DNA of 64,000 bases from assembly GCA_965247295.1 (NCBI GenBank), contig CBDFGQ010000007.1, positions 434,001-498,000 on the forward strand, written 5' to 3'. Made by a program: the position numbers and the translations under genes. Below the pieces are notes generated by a model that saw only the letters and a program-made list of their open reading frames with translations, was not told where the DNA came from and made no database searches. This document shows, piece after piece, positions 42,534-50,765 of the stretch; the first letter of the stretch is position 1, and each line of letters opens with the position of its first letter. The DNA is from CBDFGQ01 sp965247295. Its GTDB lineage: Bacteria > Chloroflexota > Dehalococcoidia > Lucifugimonadales > JAGWBF01.

Positions 42534-43574
42534 TTACCGTCCCCCACCGACTCTTTCCGGAGCCAGGCAGCCTCGCCTCAGCACCTCCTCGGCGATCTGG
42601 ATGGCGTTCAGCGCGGCCCCCTTCCGCAGGTTGTCGGCCACCACCCACATGGCCAGACCGTTGGGGTGGGACACGTCCTTTCGGATGCGGCCGACGAAGA
42701 CCTCATTGGTGCCCGCAACGTCCCAGGGCATGGGATACAGGCCATCCTCAGGGGAGTCCAGTACCCTCACGCCGGGCGCCTCGGCCAGAATGTCCCTTGC
42801 CTCCTCGGCGGACATGGGTCGTTCCAGCTCCATGTGTAGGGCGGTGCTGTGGGACACCTCGACGGGGACACGCACGCAGGTGGCGGAGATGGCGATTTCG
42901 GGTTCGTGCATTATCTTGCGGGTCTCTTCCCTCATCTTTTGCTCCTCTCTGGTGTAGCCGTCGGGAAGGAAACTATCGATGCGAGGGATAACGTTGAAGG
43001 CGATACGATGGGGGAGGGCCCGGGGCTCTTTGTCACCCCCGTCCAGGACGCTCCGGCTCTGCTCTCGAAGCTCCACCATGGCCGCGCCACCGGCGCCGGA
43101 TACCGACTGGTAGGTATCGGCTATGATTCTAACCACGGGGTTCACCCGGTGAAGGGGACTGGCCACCATCACCAGCGGCGTGGTGGAGCAGTTGGGTATG
43201 GATATGATGCCCCGGTGCCCCTCCACGTCTTCGCCGTTGACTTCCGGCACCACCAAGGGGACATCGGGCCGCATGCGGAAGTGGGAGCTATCGTCTATTA
43301 CCAGCGCCCCGGCCTCCACTGCCAGCGGCGCCAGGGCGGCGCTCAGCTCGCTGGAGACGGAGATGAAGGCGATATCTATTCCCCCAAAGGATTCGGGGGT
43401 GGTCGCCTCTACCACCAGGTCCCGGCCAAGCACATTGAGGTGGGTACCGGCGGAGCGGGAGGATGCCAGGAGCCTGACGTGGCTCGCGGGGAAGCTGCGC
43501 TGCTCCAGTACCCTGAGGAACTCCCTGCCGACGGCGCCCGTGGCGCCCACAGCGGCTATGCTGACTTCCCTCAT
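42534..43574 (-). CDS. asd: Aspartate-semialdehyde dehydrogenase
   Basis: 346 residues from ATG 43574. NADP loop AAVGATGAVGREFLRVLEQR, active-site Cys in SIPNCSTTPLVM, SVSGAGGAAMVEL and the VPVEVSHSTALHMELE substrate region are seen. It reduces aspartyl phosphate in the Lys/Thr/Met branch. It sits 18 bp after dapB and 81 bp before dapA on the same strand. Confidence 0.95.
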   Translation of the reverse strand: MREVSIAAVGATGAVGREFLRVLEQRSFPASHVRLLASSRSAGTHLNVLGRDLVVEATTPESFGGIDIAFISVSSELSAALAPLAVEAGALVIDDSSHFRMRPDVPLVVPEVNGEDVEGHRGIISIPNCSTTPLVMVASPLHRVNPVVRIIADTYQSVSGAGGAAMVELREQSRSVLDGGDKEPRALPHRIAFNVIPRIDSFLPDGYTREEQKMREETRKIMHEPEIAISATCVRVPVEVSHSTALHMELERPMSAEEARDILAEAPGVRVLDSPEDGLYPMPWDVAGTNEVFVGRIRKDVSHPNGLAMWVVADNLRKGAALNAIQIAEEVLRRGCLAPERVGGGR

Positions 43575-43592
43575 CGGACGCACCCATTGCCC

Positions 43593-44384
43593 CTAGAGGC
43601 CGAGGATTTTATCCAAGCCTACCACAAGACCTTTCACGTTCACAACCTCTCGGATAGCCCGCATCACCCCCGGCATGTAGCAGTCTCGGCCCAGGGCGTC
43701 GTGGCGCAGGGAAACGGTCTGTCCCGCCGTTCCAAAGATGACCTCGTGGTGGGCCATTCGCCCCGCCATGCGAAGGCTGTGGATGCCGACGCCATTATGC
43801 TCTCCCCCCCTGGTCCCCGCCAGCGGCTCCCTCTCCGGTTGGTTGCGCTGGAACTCTTTATCCTGGGAAATCGCCCTGGCCATGGCGAGTGCTGTGCCCG
43901 ACGGTGCGTCTATCTTGGCCTCGTGGTGCATCTCGATGATGTCCGCGTACTCGAAGAATGGCGCCGCACGTTTGGCCAGGTGCATGATAAGGACCGCACC
44001 AAGGGCGAAGTTAGGCGCCACCGTGACTCCAATGCTCTGTTCCCGGGTGAGGCGGTCCAGCGATTGGAGATGGTCCTCGTTGAGTCCGGTGGACCCGATG
44101 ACCATGTTCACGCCGTGCCTGGCGGCTACGGGTGCCGCCGCCAAGGTCGCTTCGGCGTTGGTGAAGTCCACCAATACCTCGGGACTTGTGGCGCGCAGCA
44201 CCGCTTCCAGGTCTGTGGACAATGGGATGCTTCCCGAGCCATCGGGGAGGTCCAGGCCGTCGCCCCGGTGACGCCTGCAGATCGCACCCACAGGCTCCAT
44301 GTCGGGCTCCCGGCACAGGGCGGCTATTACCTCTTGCCCCATTCTACCCGTCGCTCCATGCACAGCCACCCTAATAGTAGCCAT
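43593..44384 (-). CDS. dapB: 4-hydroxy-tetrahydrodipicolinate reductase
   Basis: 263 residues from ATG 44384 with GGGAGGTAAC upstream. The cofactor loop is VAVHGATGRMGQEVIAAL; VLVDFTNAEATLAA, GSTGLNEDHL, PNFALGAVLIMHLAK and the DapB hallmark EMHHEAKIDAPSGTALAMA follow. It reduces the DapA product in diaminopimelate/lysine synthesis. It is the first gene of the dapB-asd-dapA unit. Confidence 0.95.
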   Translation of the reverse strand: MATIRVAVHGATGRMGQEVIAALCREPDMEPVGAICRRHRGDGLDLPDGSGSIPLSTDLEAVLRATSPEVLVDFTNAEATLAAAPVAARHGVNMVIGSTGLNEDHLQSLDRLTREQSIGVTVAPNFALGAVLIMHLAKRAAPFFEYADIIEMHHEAKIDAPSGTALAMARAISQDKEFQRNQPEREPLAGTRGGEHNGVGIHSLRMAGRMAHHEVIFGTAGQTVSLRHDALGRDCYMPGVMRAIREVVNVKGLVVGLDKILGL

Positions 44385-44510
44385 GTTACCTCCCTGCGTG
44401 TTGGACAGGATAGCTTGAGGGGCCAATTCCAAATCGTGGCTTTAGCAGATGATAATGCCGTAGCTTGAGTGGGTCAAGGGGATTGAGTTGCCCATGGTAC
44501 GGGCTAACTG

Positions 44511-44536
44511 GAGGGTTTACGTGCCCGTAAACCCTC
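44511..44536 (-). terminator. 11-bp hairpin at the end of pnp
   Basis: GAGGGTTTACG (44511-44521), loop TGCC and CGTAAACCCTC (44526-44536) form a perfect 11-bp stem that includes the pnp stop codon and the last codons. No T-run follows on the minus strand. It could be a processing or termination structure between pnp and dapB. Confidence 0.45.
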
Positions 44537-46766
44537 GGAAGGTGGGTTTGGCCGGCGGCCTTCGCCCTGGCCCCGGCCCCCCCGGTCCGCTCCTGCGGGG
44601 ACCCTGCCCCGGTGGGCGGCGGTCCGACCGCTGCATGGGTCCCCTGGGGGCCATGGGGGAGCCACCCGGTCTTGGCCCGGGCATCCGGCTTGCGGGTTCC
44701 CGTGGCTCCTCCGAGCCGCCCAGCAGGTCCCGCCGTGAAAGGTTAATCCTACCCAGGTGGTCGATTTCCTTTACGATGACGGTCAGTTCCTGGCCCATCT
44801 CCAGGGCTCCCTCCATTTCCCCCACCTCTTCCGTCCTCAGCAGGCCATCCTTGCCGGGAATTAGCTCCACGAAGGCCCCGAAGCTGGTGATCCGCGCCAC
44901 CTTGCCGGTGAAGATGTCGCCAACGGCAGCCTCCCTGGTGAGGCCCTCTATGCGCTCCCTGGCCTTGCGTATCATGGCCTCGTCGCTGGAAGCGATAAGG
45001 ACCGTGCCATCGTCCTGGGTATCTATGTTTACGCCGGTTTCCTCTTGAATTCGCCTAATGGTCTTCCCGCCCGGTCCTATCAGCGCCCCTATCTTTTCCA
45101 CCGGTATCATCACGCGGACTACCTTGGGGGCGTAGGGGCTGACCTGGCCTCTGGGTTCCGAAATAGCCTCCTGCATCTTTTCCAGGATAAAGAGGCGGCC
45201 ATCCCTGGCCTGTTTCAACGCCCGCTCCAGCATTTCGTAGGTGATCCCTTTAACCTTTACATCCATCTGGAGGGCGTTGATGCCGTTGGCAGTGCCCGCC
45301 ACTTTGAAGTCCATGTCGCCCAGGTGGTCCTCCATACCCTCGATGTCGGTGAGGACGGCGAACTGGCCATTCTCACCCAAAATGAGGCCCATGGCGACCC
45401 CGGCCACCGGCCTTTTCAAAGGCACGCCTGCATCCATGAGGGCCAGGGTACTGCCGCAGACGCTGGCCATGGACGTGCTGCCGTTGGAGCTGAGCACCTC
45501 CGAGACCAGCCTTATGGCATAGGGGAACTCTTCCTCGCTGGGGACGGCGACCAGGATAGCCCGTTCCGCCAGTGCGCCATGCCCGACCTCCCGACGGCCC
45601 GTGCCTATCCGCTTGACCTCCCCTGTGGAGAACGGGGAGAAGTTGTAGTGGTGCATGAACCGTTTGGTCTCTTCGGGGCTGAGGTTGTCCAGCTTCTGTT
45701 TCATACCAGCGGAGGCAAGGGTGGCGATGCTGAGCACCTGTGTTTGCCCCCTAGTGAAGAGGCCGGAGCCGTGGGTCCGAGGCAGTATCCCTACCTCGCA
45801 GCTAATGGGACGTATGTCGGTAGGTCCCCTCCCGTCGGGACGTATACTGTTGTTCAGGATCCGCCCCCGCATGAGCTTTTTCAGGACGGACTCAAATGCC
45901 CCTGCCAGCTCCTCCTTGGAATGTTGCGACCCGAGGCTGTTCTGGACCTCCTGCTCAAGCTGCTCCAGCTCCCGATCCCTGTCGTCCTTGTGCTTCCCCG
46001 CCTCGATGACCTCGGTAAGCCTGCCGTTGAGAATCGCTTTGACTTCTCCCTCCACGTCCTCATGGGAATTAACCTGGAGAAAGGCCCTCTTGGGCTTACC
46101 TACAGCCGCCACCAACTCATCTATCATGCCTATGACGATACCGTTGTTGTCCTGAGCCCGGCGGATCGACTCCAGGACGATGTCCTCAGATACCTCGCTG
46201 GATCCGGCCTCGACCATCATCACGCCGTCCCTGGTCCCGGCCACCACCACGCTGAGGTTGCCCCGATCGATGGTGTCGTAAGTGGGATTTAGGCTATAGA
46301 CCCCGTCCTCGTGGCTCACTCTCGTGGCCCCTATAGGCCCATCGAAGGGGATGTCCGATATGGAAAGGGCCGCCGAAGCGCCCAATATCCCCAGGACCTC
46401 GGGCGGATTTTCGTGGTCTACCGACATGACGGTGATGATTATCTGTACGTCGTTGTAGAATCCCTTGGGGAACAGGGGACGCAGGGGCCGGTCGGTGAGC
46501 CTGCCGAATAGGACGGCGTCCTGTCCTGGGCGCCCCTCCCTTCGGAAGAAGCTGCCGGGTATCCTTCCTGCCGCGTACAGCCGCTCCTCATAGTCGACGG
46601 TGAGGGGCATGAAGTCAATGTCCGGTCTGGGCTTTGGAGACACACAGACCGTGGCCAGAAGTACCGTGTCCCCGCAGCACACTGTGACGGCACCGCTGGC
46701 CTGTTCGGCGTAGTGCCCTGTTTCCAGCACCAATACTTTTCCATCTATCTCGCGTTCTACCTGCAT
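44517..46766 (-). CDS. pnp: Polyribonucleotide nucleotidyltransferase (PNPase)
   Basis: 749 residues: two RNase PH-like domains (first with SFFRREGRPGQDAVLFGRL, second with RTHGSGLFTRGQTQVLSIA, phosphorolytic motif SSNGSTSMASVCGS), then KH (KIGALIGPGGKTIRRIQEET) and S1 (GDIFTGKVARITSFGAFVEL) domains, and a Pro/Gly/Arg-rich tail of about 50 residues. It degrades mRNA from the 3' end with phosphate. It follows rpsO, the usual order, with an intrinsic terminator between. Confidence 0.97.
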   Translation of the reverse strand: MQVEREIDGKVLVLETGHYAEQASGAVTVCCGDTVLLATVCVSPKPRPDIDFMPLTVDYEERLYAAGRIPGSFFRREGRPGQDAVLFGRLTDRPLRPLFPKGFYNDVQIIITVMSVDHENPPEVLGILGASAALSISDIPFDGPIGATRVSHEDGVYSLNPTYDTIDRGNLSVVVAGTRDGVMMVEAGSSEVSEDIVLESIRRAQDNNGIVIGMIDELVAAVGKPKRAFLQVNSHEDVEGEVKAILNGRLTEVIEAGKHKDDRDRELEQLEQEVQNSLGSQHSKEELAGAFESVLKKLMRGRILNNSIRPDGRGPTDIRPISCEVGILPRTHGSGLFTRGQTQVLSIATLASAGMKQKLDNLSPEETKRFMHHYNFSPFSTGEVKRIGTGRREVGHGALAERAILVAVPSEEEFPYAIRLVSEVLSSNGSTSMASVCGSTLALMDAGVPLKRPVAGVAMGLILGENGQFAVLTDIEGMEDHLGDMDFKVAGTANGINALQMDVKVKGITYEMLERALKQARDGRLFILEKMQEAISEPRGQVSPYAPKVVRVMIPVEKIGALIGPGGKTIRRIQEETGVNIDTQDDGTVLIASSDEAMIRKARERIEGLTREAAVGDIFTGKVARITSFGAFVELIPGKDGLLRTEEVGEMEGALEMGQELTVIVKEIDHLGRINLSRRDLLGGSEEPREPASRMPGPRPGGSPMAPRGPMQRSDRRPPGQGPRRSGPGGPGPGRRPPAKPTFRGFTGT

Positions 46767-46811
46767 AATAACCGTTGCACGACCTCTCTTTGTGTGTGGT
46801 GGAGCGTTTAG

Positions 46812-46845
46812 AAAAAGGAGATAGCCCCGAAGGGTCGGGGCTATC
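46812..46845 (-). terminator. Intrinsic terminator after rpsO
   Basis: Read on the minus strand, GATAGCCCCGA, loop CCCT, TCGGGGCTATC, then CTCCTTTTTC: an 11-bp GC-rich stem followed by a T-run. It includes the rpsO stop and lies before pnp, as in the rpsO-pnp region of E. coli, where partial read-through is known. Confidence 0.8.
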
Positions 46846-47107
46846 TTCGCAGGGCCAGTCGATTTATCAAGGTCCGGTATTTGCCTACGTCTTCCCGGGC
46901 CAAATAGTTAAGGAGGCTTCTGCGCTGACCGACCAGCTTTAGAAGGCCGGTCCGTGAGTGGATATCTTTGTGATGTTGTTTGAGGTGCTCTGTGAGGTGC
47001 CTGATTCTGCCGGTTAAGAGAGCTACCTGGACCTCCGTGGAACCTGTGTCAGTGGCGTGCAGCCGAAAGTCCCCTATAATCTGGGACTTCGCGTCCTTGT
47101 CTACCAT
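46841..47107 (-). CDS. rpsO: Small ribosomal subunit protein S15
   Basis: 88 residues, exact family length: DTGSTEVQVALLTGRIRHLT, EHLKQHHKDIHSRTGLLKLV, GQRRSLLNYLAREDVGKYRT. It binds the central domain of 16S rRNA in the 30S subunit. ATG 47107 follows a purine-rich leader (GGAGAAGG). A strong promoter lies 39 bp upstream. Confidence 0.97.
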   Translation of the reverse strand: MVDKDAKSQIIGDFRLHATDTGSTEVQVALLTGRIRHLTEHLKQHHKDIHSRTGLLKLVGQRRSLLNYLAREDVGKYRTLINRLALRR

Positions 47108-47145
47108 TCCCCCCCGCCTGAACCTTCTCCTAAATCTTCCAGGGG

Positions 47146-47174
47146 ATTATAACACAGCCCCAGGGCACCTGCAA
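47146..47174 (-). promoter_or_regulatory. Promoter of rpsO
   Basis: Minus strand TTGCAG (47174-47169), 17-nt spacer ending in TGT, and a perfect TATAAT (47151-47146): a -35 plus extended -10 promoter about 39 nt before rpsO. Confidence 0.7.
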
Positions 47175-47195
47175 TTGATGGTCAATAGGCGACGG

Positions 47196-47224
47196 TTGAC
47201 TACCCTGGTGCCCGATGCTATCAT
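47196..47224 (+). promoter_or_regulatory. Promoter of the crotonase gene
   Basis: TTGACT (47196-47201), a 17-nt spacer ending in TGC, and TATCAT (47219-47224). Both hexamers match in five of six positions. It points toward the gene at 47349 and lies back to back with the rpsO promoter. Confidence 0.65.
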
Positions 47225-47348
47225 GCACCACGAACGTTGCCCCGCCTGACCCGTCGTGGCGTCTGTTGTGTAACTCCTTAGACTAAATTGGGGGCACCGT
47301 CGGCCCAGCAAATCATTTAGGTCGTAAGGTGAACTGAGGAGGTGTCCC

Positions 47349-48173
47349 GTGAATCCCGGTGAGCTGAAGCATATCATCTACGAGCAAAAGGAAGGGATAG
47401 CTTACGTCACCCTGAACAGGCCGGAGGTAAAGAACGCGCTCAACGCGCAGATGGTCGCAGACCTGGTGTCGGTCTGGGAGCACGTGCGTGATGACCAACA
47501 GGTTGAGACGGTGATCTTGACTGGGGCTGGAGAGTCCTTTATGAACGGCAGGGGAGACGAGGCTGCCGTGGCCGCGTCGCTGGGGGCGGAGCGGCCCCCG
47601 CCAACAAGGCCCTACCGATACAGCTGGAATACCCCGGTTAGCCCCAAGGCCCATTATGTCTTCAAGCCGGTCATCGTGGCTATCAACGGAGAGTGCGCGA
47701 CCTCGGGCCTGGAGCAGGTGTCCGAGGCCGATATCCTGATATGCTCGGACAGGGCTACCTTCTTTGACAACCACGTCTCCTATGCCGCCATGGTCCACTC
47801 TTGTGTGGCCCTGGCAAAGAGGCTCTCCTACAACCACGTCGTTCGCTTTGCCCTGGTGGGAGAGCAGGAAGTGCTGGATGCCAAGAAGGCATACCAGATA
47901 GGCTTTGTGACCGAGGTGGTCCCCCACCAGCAGCTGATGTCCAGGGCCACCGAGATAGCCAAGAAGATCATGCGCAACTCCCCCACGGCGGTGCAGGCCA
48001 GCCTTGAGGTCCTCTGGCACAGCCTGAGCATGGGCCTCCGGGATGCCATGCAGTTGGACTCCTACATGCAGCGACACTACAACAGCCACCCGGACCTTGG
48101 TGAAGCCAGGAGGGCGACGGTGGAGAACCGGCGCCCCAAATGGCTCCAATCCTACTGGCATGGAGGCCACTGA
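47349..48173 (+). CDS. Enoyl-CoA hydratase/isomerase (crotonase) family protein
   Basis: 274 residues. Crotonase landmarks: IAYVTLNRPEVKNALNAQMV, LTGAGESFMNGRGDEAA for the first oxyanion loop, VIVAINGECATSGLEQVSEA for the second, ADILICSDRATFF, and KKAYQIGFVTEVVP at the C-terminus. The two Glu of classical hydratases are not obvious (NHVSYAAMVHS replaces the usual ExxxG segment), so it may be an isomerase, hydrolase or decarboxylase of the family. It is followed by a ketopantoate-reductase-like gene. Confidence 0.85.
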   Translation: MNPGELKHIIYEQKEGIAYVTLNRPEVKNALNAQMVADLVSVWEHVRDDQQVETVILTGAGESFMNGRGDEAAVAASLGAERPPPTRPYRYSWNTPVSPKAHYVFKPVIVAINGECATSGLEQVSEADILICSDRATFFDNHVSYAAMVHSCVALAKRLSYNHVVRFALVGEQEVLDAKKAYQIGFVTEVVPHQQLMSRATEIAKKIMRNSPTAVQASLEVLWHSLSMGLRDAMQLDSYMQRHYNSHPDLGEARRATVENRRPKWLQSYWHGGH

Positions 48174-48265
48174 ACCGGGGCTCCTAGGCCTTCCAGCCGA
48201 GGGATGCGGCCGGTGGAAGCTGGCTCAGACGAGACGGTCTCAGGTTTGAGGGAGGGTCTCTGGCC

Positions 48266-49351
48266 ATGAAGATTGGAGTACTTGGAGCCGGGCCCATCGG
48301 AGGTATGGTCGCTATAGGGCTGCACCGAGGCGGCCACGATGTTCTAATCGTCGACCCGTGGAAGCCCCATGTCGAGGCGATACGGTCCACCGGCTTGCAC
48401 ATGACGGGTTACTACGGCGGAGAGCCGGCAGAGTGGAGTGGGGTGATGGCCGCCCTCCATACCGACGAAGTGAACCAGATCGCGGAGAAGCTGGACCTGG
48501 TTTTTCTCGCGGTCAAAGGCTACAACACCCGATGGTGCGTGGAGCTGATAGAGCCCCATCTAGCCGAGGACGGGATGGTGCTGTCCCTGCAGAACGGGGT
48601 CAACGAGCCTACCGTCGCGGAGGTCGTCGGGCCGGAGAGGACCATCGGCGGTGAGACTCTGACCGGAGGCCAGACGTGGGAGCCGGGCCACATACATCGC
48701 ACCCAGGGCGGCAACCCGGGCGTCATGGACTACATGATCGGCGAGTACACCGGCGGGATAACGCCCCGAGTGGAGCGGGTGGCCCAGATGATAGGGGACA
48801 ACGTGGGCACCTGCGGCGTATCCGACAGCATAATGGACGAGGTCTGGACTAAGTTCGTGGTCAACTGCGGTGGTAACCTGCTGGCCGCCATCACTTCCTG
48901 GGATACCCGGGAGCTGGGCATCAACGACACGGCCCGACTGAGATGGAAGCTGCAGGCGGAGGCCATCACCGTTGCCGAGAGGCTGGGCTACAAGCTGCGT
49001 AGCTTTGCCGGCAGTGTGGGCGTCGTCCTGACGTCGGAGGACATCAGGCAGGCATCCGAGGGCCAACGTCCGGACCTGGAGCAACAGGTGCTGGAGCAGG
49101 CCAAGGAGTCCATTATCGTGACCCGCCCCTCAACGCTGCACGACGCCCTCCGGGGCACCCCCATGGAGGTGGAGCAGCTCAACGGGTACCTGGTAAAGCG
49201 GGCGCAGGAGATAGAAACTCCCGTCCCCTACAACCGCGCCCTAGTACGGGTGGCCAGGCTGGTGGACGAGCACAAGCTACGCCCCTTCCCGTCCAATCTG
49301 GCCCTGTTCAAGGAATATATCCAGGAAGAGCTGGCGGCCGTTAACAGCTGA
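48266..49351 (+). CDS. Ketopantoate reductase family protein (ApbA/PanE)
   Basis: 361 residues. The dinucleotide-binding loop GVLGAGPIGGMVAIGLHRGG opens the protein; LDLVFLAVKGYNTRWCVELI and the nucleotide-facing SLQNGVNEP follow. The C-terminal helical domain has WTKFVVNCGGNLLAAIT (catalytic Lys in W-T-K). It is longer than biosynthetic PanE (about 300), and stands beside a crotonase rather than panB/panC, so a different 2-oxo acid substrate is likely. Confidence 0.85.
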   Translation: MKIGVLGAGPIGGMVAIGLHRGGHDVLIVDPWKPHVEAIRSTGLHMTGYYGGEPAEWSGVMAALHTDEVNQIAEKLDLVFLAVKGYNTRWCVELIEPHLAEDGMVLSLQNGVNEPTVAEVVGPERTIGGETLTGGQTWEPGHIHRTQGGNPGVMDYMIGEYTGGITPRVERVAQMIGDNVGTCGVSDSIMDEVWTKFVVNCGGNLLAAITSWDTRELGINDTARLRWKLQAEAITVAERLGYKLRSFAGSVGVVLTSEDIRQASEGQRPDLEQQVLEQAKESIIVTRPSTLHDALRGTPMEVEQLNGYLVKRAQEIETPVPYNRALVRVARLVDEHKLRPFPSNLALFKEYIQEELAAVNS

Positions 49352-49388
49352 ACGGCCGGGCCTCAGCCTACTTGGGCCACTGCACAAA

Positions 49389-49703
49389 TTACTTGCGCCA
49401 CTCGGAGTCCGGGGGAAACACCACACGGGCCTGGTGGCGCACGGGCTCTGCGGCGTGCCAGTCTTTGACCGTCTCCCTCCACTTCAGGAAGTGGGGCGCC
49501 TGGCGATGGGCCTCGATGGCTGCCTGGTCCCGGTACACTTCGTACAGGTGGATTCTGTTGGGGTCCTCCGTGTCCTGGACCACGTCGAACCTCAGGCATC
49601 CTGGCTCGTTGCCCACCGAGCCTCGGGCGTCATCCAGCATTGCTTCCATAAAGGCCTCGCGGTGTTCGGGTTTGATCTGGATAGTGACAACTAGAGCTTC
49701 CAT
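49389..49703 (-). CDS. Antibiotic biosynthesis monooxygenase (ABM) domain protein
   Basis: 104 residues of the ABM/YgiN fold: ALVVTIQIKPEHREAFMEAM, NEPGCLRFDVVQDTEDPNRI, HLYEVYRDQAAIEAHRQAPH, FLKWRE. Members are dimeric ferredoxin-like barrels, such as quinol monooxygenases and LsrG. It has a strong GGAGG Shine-Dalgarno. A TATAAT element lies about 55 bp upstream. Confidence 0.88.
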   Translation of the reverse strand: MEALVVTIQIKPEHREAFMEAMLDDARGSVGNEPGCLRFDVVQDTEDPNRIHLYEVYRDQAAIEAHRQAPHFLKWRETVKDWHAAEPVRHQARVVFPPDSEWRK

Positions 49704-49730
49704 GTCGCCTCCATTTTTCTACTGGCCTGT

Positions 49731-49763
49731 GCGGGGCGGAGCCCCGCGGGTGAGCTGATTATA
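49731..49763 (-). promoter_or_regulatory. TATAAT element and hairpin upstream of the ABM gene
   Basis: A minus-strand TATAAT (49763-49758) would start transcription near 49751. A perfect hairpin, GCGGGGC-GGA-GCCCCGC (49731-49747), falls at the very 5' end of that transcript. The -35 is weak. Confidence 0.4.
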
Positions 49764-49876
49764 CACTCGCGCATGGCCTTTGAGGAGGGCTATGCTTGGG
49801 CGGAGGTGCCCAGTGCTGGTGCTGCGAACATGCTTGAAGTCTTGCAATTTGCCGCCTTTGCTGACAAAATAGCGCC

Positions 49877-50755
49877 ATGAGGATCGGTGTTTTTGAGTTC
49901 GATGAGCCCGTCGCCGAACTGAAAGAGCCCCATGCCCTGGTTACGCTGCGACCATGGGTCGACGTAGGTCGGGTCGGGCGTCAGGCGCTGATCCGGCTGG
50001 AGAGGCACCTGGATGCCCAGGAGTTCGGTAGGCTGGCCCGCCCGGGCGACTTCTACGACTTTACCAGGTACCGGCCGAGGGTGATGAACGTGGGCGTGGA
50101 ACGCCGGATAACCATCCCAAACACGACGGTCCTATATGCGACGAGTGAGGAAGCCGGCGACTTCCTTTTTATCCATCTTCTGGAGCCCCATGCCTTTGGC
50201 GAAGACTATGTGGAATCGGTGCTGGAAGTGCTGAAGTTTTTCCAGGTCAGACGGTACACGCAGATAGGCGGCGTTTCCGACGCCGTGCCCCATACTCGGC
50301 CGCTGCTGGTCACCGGGACCGTGCCTGAGGAGACGGGCAGGCGCTTTAATATACAGCGTAGCAATTACGAGGGCCCTACCAGCATCACTTACATGATCAC
50401 CCAGGAGGCCCCCACGCTTGACGTGGAAACGATGAACTTCCTGGTCCATCTGCCACACTACGCTCAGCTCGACGAAGACTACTCCGGAGTGGCCCAGCTG
50501 CTGAAAATTCTGTGCGACCTGTGCGGCCTGCCGCCCAATCTCATTGACAGCGAACGGGGTCAGCGCCAATACGAACAGATAGATGCGGCAGTGTCCCGCA
50601 ATCCCCAGGCCCGCAACCTGGTCAAGCAGCTGGAGTCGAACTACGACGAGGCCAGGGCGCGCCAGACCCAGTCGGAGAACCCACCAGCCCTGTCACCCGA
50701 GGTGGAGCAGTTCTTGAAGGAGATGGACAAACGCCTCGGGGACCAGCAGGACTAG
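49877..50755 (+). CDS. PAC2 family protein
   Basis: 292 residues of the PAC2 (proteasome assembly chaperone-like) fold: HALVTLRPWVDVGRVGRQAL near the N-terminus, DFLFIHLLEPHAFGEDYVES, RRYTQIGGVSDAVPHTRPLL, YEGPTSITYMI and FLVHLPHYAQ. The last 60 residues are hydrophilic and helical. Bacterial PAC2 proteins have no defined function; one group (e.g. beside proteasome-type systems) is proposed to act as assembly or binding proteins. It starts the operon that continues, with a 10-bp gap, into the reductase component-B-like genes. Confidence 0.8.
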   Translation: MRIGVFEFDEPVAELKEPHALVTLRPWVDVGRVGRQALIRLERHLDAQEFGRLARPGDFYDFTRYRPRVMNVGVERRITIPNTTVLYATSEEAGDFLFIHLLEPHAFGEDYVESVLEVLKFFQVRRYTQIGGVSDAVPHTRPLLVTGTVPEETGRRFNIQRSNYEGPTSITYMITQEAPTLDVETMNFLVHLPHYAQLDEDYSGVAQLLKILCDLCGLPPNLIDSERGQRQYEQIDAAVSRNPQARNLVKQLESNYDEARARQTQSENPPALSPEVEQFLKEMDKRLGDQQD

Positions 50756-50765
50756 CGCCCCCTCC